This document shows positions 14,239 to 17,058 of a stretch of 17,058 bases of DNA, piece by piece. The stretch is from GCA-002282575 sp964606405. GTDB taxonomy: Bacteria; Pseudomonadota; Gammaproteobacteria; Thiomicrospirales; Thiomicrospiraceae. Under the pieces are notes generated by a model, which worked only from the letters and a program-made list of their open reading frames with translations, did no database searches and was not told where the DNA came from. The position numbers were made by a program, and so were the translations under genes. The DNA lies in assembly GCA_964606405.1 (NCBI GenBank), contig CAZSGH010000051.1:1-17058 (forward strand), written 5' to 3'. How positions within the stretch are numbered: the stretch's first letter is position 1; each line of letters starts with the position of its first letter.

Positions 14239-14949
14239 CTAATCTCTTCGTCCACCATCTAATGTCAACACGCTACCCGTGGTGTAGTTGCTGGCAAGTA
14301 AATAGCGTAACGCCTTAACCGCTTCATCAAACCCAGGCTCAATACCCAACAAAGAGCGTGATAAGCGCTGTTGTTTGTAATCATCATCATCGCGCTCGTG
14401 AAAAGCCATTAACCCTGGCGCTAAGACGTTCACTTTAACACTCGGTGCTAAACGCTGAGCATGACACCGCATGACGGCTTCTGCTCCCGCCTTAGAGGCT
14501 AAATAAAGTGCTCTGTCGGCCTTACCAAAAGACACATTAGCATCAGAGATATGTACAATATCACTCGTATCTTTATGAGCTTGTAATAAATCACTCAGTG
14601 ATTCGTTGAGATAATGTGGACTATGCACGTGTAAGGCAAAGCTGGCATCGCGCAAAGCGATATCTGCAGCCATTTCCGTGTCGGTGTGCCACAGTGATGC
14701 ATTATGAATCAACGCACGTAAACTCGAAAAATGCGATCTAACCTGCCGTGAAAACTCAGCTACGCCTGCATCACTCGCCAAATCTGCCTCAATCATCACC
14801 ACGCCAGCATGACGCAAAGCATCTACCTCGGCAGTCTGTTTACGATAGCTTCCTAATACAGCATAGCCATCCGCATGTAGTGCCCTCGCAAAAGCAGCAC
14901 CCATACGTCGACTTGCCCCAGTAATCACGATTCCAGCAGCTTGTTGCAT
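14239..14949 (-). CDS. folM: FolM-like short-chain dehydrogenase (dihydromonapterin reductase)
   Basis: This 236-residue Rossmann-fold SDR has an N-terminal nucleotide site TGASRRMG (10-17), with Ser/Tyr/Arg after the second strand (SYR, 34-36) suggesting NADPH. HNAS (82-85) stands in for the NNAG motif. The catalytic residues are Ser135, Tyr149 and Lys153 in HISDAN and YLASK, and the C-terminus is LDGGRRD. The TGxxxRxG site, the HISD block and the DGGR end resemble FolM, which reduces dihydromonapterin (and dihydrofolate). A pteridine reductase of related type or another SDR remains possible. AAGGGA lies 5 nt before the ATG. It is divergent from pyrE, with a promoter overlap between them. 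Confidence 0.75.
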   Translation of the reverse strand: MQQAAGIVITGASRRMGAAFARALHADGYAVLGSYRKQTAEVDALRHAGVVMIEADLASDAGVAEFSRQVRSHFSSLRALIHNASLWHTDTEMAADIALRDASFALHVHSPHYLNESLSDLLQAHKDTSDIVHISDANVSFGKADRALYLASKAGAEAVMRCHAQRLAPSVKVNVLAPGLMAFHERDDDDYKQQRLSRSLLGIEPGFDEAVKALRYLLASNYTTGSVLTLDGGRRD

Positions 14950-15007
14950 TTTAATCCCTTAACATTATTAACGAAAATAACCGCTTCCATTTTACGCAAA
15001 GATGGCG

Positions 15008-15020
15008 TATAAATAGCACA
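15008..15020. promoter_or_regulatory. Overlapping divergent -10 elements for folM-like gene and pyrE
   Basis: On the plus strand TATAAA (15008-15013) could serve pyrE, 30 nt before its ATG. On the minus strand TGTG, C and TATTTA (15020 down to 15010) form an extended -10 for the folM-like gene. The two share bases, so RNA polymerase could probably occupy only one at a time. The -35 boxes are poor on both strands; TTTACA on the minus strand near 15027-15032 has imperfect spacing. Confidence 0.35.
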
Positions 15021-15042
15021 TTAGTTTATTGTAAAGACCATT

Positions 15043-15684
15043 ATGCATCCTTATCAACACGACTTTATCGACTTTATTTTATCCACTGATGCCTTACGTT
15101 TCGGTGAGTTTACCCTAAAATCAGGTCGCACCAGCCCTTATTTCTTTAATGCTGGCTTGTTCAATACAGGCGCGCGTTTAGCCAAATTAGGGCAGTTTTA
15201 TGCTCATGCTATTGCCACTTGTGGCGTTGAATATGACGTATTATTTGGTCCAGCCTATAAGGGTATCCCCTTGGTATCGGCAGCTAGCGTTGCCTTATAC
15301 GAACATCATCAGCAAGATCGTCCTTATAGCTTTAATCGTAAAGAAGCCAAAACACATGGCGAAGGTGGTAGTATTGTTGGCAGCCCACTACAAGGGCGCG
15401 TGCTGATTATCGACGATGTGATTACTGCGGGAACGGCCATTCGAGAGTCAATCGAAATCATCAAAGCACAAGGCGCAACGCCAGCGGGTGTTGTTATTGC
15501 GCTCGATCGGATGGAAAAAGGCACAGGTGAAAAATCAAGCGTACAGGAAGTTCAAGACAGCTTTGGCATTCCTGTTATCCCTATCGTTACCATGGCACAC
15601 CTCATCGAACACATCAAAGAGCATGAGTTGCTATCAACGCATCTCGAAGCAATGCAAACCTATCGTCAGACCTACGGCATTTAA
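15043..15684 (+). CDS. pyrE: Orotate phosphoribosyltransferase
   Basis: This enzyme joins orotate to PRPP to make orotidine 5'-monophosphate in pyrimidine synthesis. The 213-residue length equals that of E. coli PyrE, and the sequence is collinear through RFGEFTLKSGRTSPYFFNAG, LFGPAYKGIPL and FNRKEAKTHGEGG. The PRPP-binding motif is IIDDVITAGTA, with Asp124 and Asp125. The start follows a weak ribosome site (TAAAGA). The SixA-like gene begins 4 nt after its stop. No pyrimidine attenuator (leader peptide plus terminator hairpin) is visible upstream. Confidence 0.98.
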   Translation: MHPYQHDFIDFILSTDALRFGEFTLKSGRTSPYFFNAGLFNTGARLAKLGQFYAHAIATCGVEYDVLFGPAYKGIPLVSAASVALYEHHQQDRPYSFNRKEAKTHGEGGSIVGSPLQGRVLIIDDVITAGTAIRESIEIIKAQGATPAGVVIALDRMEKGTGEKSSVQEVQDSFGIPVIPIVTMAHLIEHIKEHELLSTHLEAMQTYRQTYGI

Positions 15685-15688
15685 TGCA

Positions 15689-16246
15689 ATGGACACAGCC
15701 ACTCCTGCCTTACGAGAACTGCTGATTTTACGTCATGCCAAGTCGGATCATAGCGATCCGACCTTAGCAGACTTTGATCGTCCCTTGAGCGAGCGTGGAC
15801 GCGAAGATGCACACACCATAGGACGATGGTTACAGTCTCAACGCCTTCTACCCGACTATATAATGACTTCGCCAGCCAAACGAACACTACAAACCATACG
15901 ACGTGCTAAAAGTCATTTTGACATCGACAATCGCATCCAGTGTCATCACGAACCAAGCCTCTACGAAGCTACCCTAACCGACCTACTAACAGCCTTAGCC
16001 GCAACACCAGCACAACACGAGCGTCTGCTCATTGTCGGACACAATCCCAGTTTAGAACAACTCTTAACCTACTTAGCCCCTGAAACCAACAGTCTGGAAG
16101 AAGTAAAGCTCTTCCCTACGGGCGCGCTGGCACAACTGATTTTACCCAGTAATTGGCAAACACTTCAGGCTGGCTGCGGCAAGTTGATTAATTTATGGCG
16201 CGTCAAAGCATTACCCACGACTGCCTCTCTTAACGAGTCGTACTAA
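15689..16246 (+). CDS. sixA: SixA-type phosphohistidine phosphatase (histidine phosphatase superfamily)
   Basis: This 185-residue member of the histidine phosphatase superfamily has the N-terminal LLILRHAKSDH motif with catalytic His16, followed by DRPLSERGREDA, TSPAKRTLQT and IVGHNPSLEQLL with the second catalytic His118. RHAK in place of RHG, the small size and the missing flap domain indicate the SixA branch, which removes phosphate from phosphohistidine proteins such as NPr or phosphotransfer domains. It is somewhat longer than E. coli SixA (161 residues) because of short end extensions. The ATG at 15689 lies 4 nt after the pyrE stop. The frame stays open further upstream inside pyrE, but the homology begins only here. 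There is no ribosome site, so translation is probably coupled. Confidence 0.9.
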   Translation: MDTATPALRELLILRHAKSDHSDPTLADFDRPLSERGREDAHTIGRWLQSQRLLPDYIMTSPAKRTLQTIRRAKSHFDIDNRIQCHHEPSLYEATLTDLLTALAATPAQHERLLIVGHNPSLEQLLTYLAPETNSLEEVKLFPTGALAQLILPSNWQTLQAGCGKLINLWRVKALPTTASLNESY

Positions 16247-16258
16247 GAAAGGCACCCA

Positions 16259-16283
16259 TAAAAAAACCGCCCAAAAGGCGGTT
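16259..16283 (-). terminator. Intrinsic terminator, minus strand
   Basis: On the minus strand AACCGCC pairs with GGCGGTT (16283-16277 with 16271-16265), with a 5-nt loop, followed by a run of T. It ends the Spy-like transcript about 115 nt past its stop. In the plus direction, after sixA, the same hairpin lacks a T-run and would be weak. Confidence 0.8.
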
Positions 16284-16398
16284 AACATATTCCAACTGAG
16301 GATTGGTGTGTTCATGACGAGAGGACTGCCATTCACTGGATACTATATTATCCGAATTGACACGCCATGAACATGTGGCAAATTGTCGCACCCAACCA

Positions 16399-16821
16399 TC
16401 ACTGTGTTGCCAACTCAATTAATGTTTTCCATTGAGCTTGTGTTAACACGCCATGCAGACCCCGCGCACAGTTAACAGATAACTGCAGACGCGCTTTTTC
16501 TTGTGCTAATAACTCATCCTGTAAACGATTAATCAACGGTTGATTCATCGTTAACTTCAGCAACTCCTCACGCAACTCGGCACGCAAATCTAAAATGCTC
16601 TGATCGAGCGCCTCACGCGCACCACCACTTTCTTGTCCGATGCGAGCAATCTGCTTTTTTTGTGTTGCGCTCAATTCAAAAAAGTCAGGGTTATCTGCTA
16701 GATAAGGAAATAAAACGACAACGGGCGTCGCAGATAGCGTTGTTGGCTGTTTAGCTAGGACGGTGAGACTAAACGAGCAACAAAAGAATGCGATAACAGT
16801 GTATTGAAATACAATTTTCAT
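16399..16821 (-). CDS. Spy/CpxP-like periplasmic protein
   Basis: This 140-residue secreted protein has a signal peptide of about 22 residues (MKIVFQY, hydrophobic core, then SLTVLA before the likely cut at Ala-Lys). The mature part is almost all helical and charged, with LSATQ and LTQAQW, which match the paired LTxxQ motifs of the Spy/CpxP/CnrR-like family of periplasmic chaperones and metal or stress sensors. One cysteine (VNCARG) remains in the mature part. Two upstream ATGs would add nine residues, but GGAGA (16832-16828) lies 6 nt before the ATG at 16821, so that start is chosen; it also gives a proper signal peptide. The precise role is unknown, and no Cpx-type kinase is nearby. Confidence 0.75.
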   Translation of the reverse strand: MKIVFQYTVIAFFCCSFSLTVLAKQPTTLSATPVVVLFPYLADNPDFFELSATQKKQIARIGQESGGAREALDQSILDLRAELREELLKLTMNQPLINRLQDELLAQEKARLQLSVNCARGLHGVLTQAQWKTLIELATQ

Positions 16822-16867
16822 CTGACGTCTCCATATCTTATTCATCATTTAGCATCTTACCACAAAA

Positions 16868-16898
16868 CAAAAAAGCGCCCCTTTCGGAGCGCCTTTTA
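16868..16898 (-). terminator. Probable intrinsic terminator at the right edge
   Basis: GCGCCCC (16875-16881) pairs with GGAGCGC (16886-16892) with one C-A mismatch and a 4-nt loop. On the minus strand the hairpin is followed by TTTTTTG and TTTTG, a strong U-tract; on the plus strand only TTTT follows. It implies a transcript arriving from the right on the minus strand. Confidence 0.7.
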
Positions 16899-16906
16899 GT
16901 CACATT

Positions 16907-17058
16907 TCAAACTGAACACCGTGTTGCCACGGCAAACACATCAGTATTCGCAAGAATGGCTGACACACTAGCGTAAGACAACATAAATAACACCACTATC
17001 AACGAATGACATAGGAATAATATATTTAGGAAAAACAGCAGATTACGACTAATTAAGC
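16907..17058 (-). CDS. Possible partial small hydrophobic ORF at the right edge
   Basis: A minus-strand frame is open from the window edge to a TGA at 16907-16909, giving at least 49 residues. The stretch is strongly hydrophobic (LLFFLNILFL, then LIVVLFML), followed by SYASVSAILAN, which looks like a signal-peptide cleavage region, and ends VATRCSV. A terminator follows 8 nt after the stop. An internal ATG occurs at MLSYASV. No family is recognised and the start lies outside the window or is unclear. It could equally be an AT-rich untranslated 3' region. Confidence 0.25.
   Translation of the reverse strand, partial: LISRNLLFFLNILFLCHSLIVVLFMLSYASVSAILANTDVFAVATRCSV

Noticed and set aside
15488..15688. 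Upstream extension of the SixA-like frame inside pyrE
   Set aside because: The extra 67 codons overlap PyrE in another frame and show no similarity to the histidine phosphatase family; the conserved domain begins a few residues after 15689.
16230..16418. Minus-strand frame of 62 codons downstream of the Spy-like gene
   Set aside because: It would need a TTG start inside the preceding gene without a ribosome site, and it reads straight through the intrinsic terminator at 16259-16283. It is better explained as a 3' untranslated region.
16917..16945. Possible tRNA-like or regulatory hairpin GTGTTGCC/GGCAAACAC
   Set aside because: It is a short imperfect stem with a 2-nt loop and a bulge, with no surrounding cloverleaf; too weak to call.

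Overview
The window reads as a chromosomal segment of a motile, Gram-negative gammaproteobacterium of moderate-to-low GC. The evidence is a PyrE and L28/L33 pair very close to the enterobacterial/pseudomonad forms, an LpxL-type lipid A acyltransferase next to an MsbA-type flippase (an LPS outer membrane), a YrdA-type gamma-carbonic anhydrase and a SixA-type phosphatase. The genus cannot be fixed from sequence alone. No rRNA, tRNA, CRISPR array, phage or transposase gene was seen.

Layout. 1-2121: a PAS-containing chemoreceptor with a C-terminal CheR-docking pentapeptide, closed by a strong bidirectional terminator shared with the convergent gamma-carbonic anhydrase gene (2131-2652, minus). 2683-6235: a tightly packed plus-strand operon of a small DUF1640/CCDC90-like membrane protein, a tyrosine-phosphatase-fold enzyme, an MsbA-like ABC exporter and an LpxL-like acyltransferase, with gaps or overlaps of 4-5 nt. 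6236-6420: a gene-free stretch rich in inverted repeats. 6421-8208: a stand-alone CheY-like receiver, then a membrane diguanylate cyclase whose periplasmic domain carries a c-type heme motif. 8205-8735: a consensus sigma70 promoter, rpmB, rpmG and a terminator. 8802-9617: mutM. 9698-14126: a PAS-PAS-GGDEF protein overlapping a small periplasmic Cys/Met protein of unknown function, then a large GAF-PAS-PAS-GGDEF-EAL protein. 14150-14217: a REPIN-type palindromic repeat between convergent genes. 14239-16246: a FolM-like reductase diverging from pyrE, which is followed after 4 nt by a SixA-like gene. 16399-16821 (minus): a secreted Spy/CpxP-like protein. The right edge has a terminator and possibly the tail of another minus-strand gene.

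How it works together. Two themes stand out. One is signal transduction: a chemoreceptor, an orphan receiver and three GGDEF proteins lie within about 14 kb, with heme/redox, PAS and GAF inputs all converging on c-di-GMP. The other is envelope biogenesis: lipid A flipping and acylation are encoded together with a phosphatase that may act on a lipid or saccharide rather than a protein. The remaining genes are housekeeping (ribosome, DNA repair, pyrimidine and pterin synthesis). The least understood parts are the phosphatase/DUF1640 pair at the head of the lipid A operon, the small protein coupled to the PAS-PAS-GGDEF gene, and the structured intergenic region at 6236-6420.
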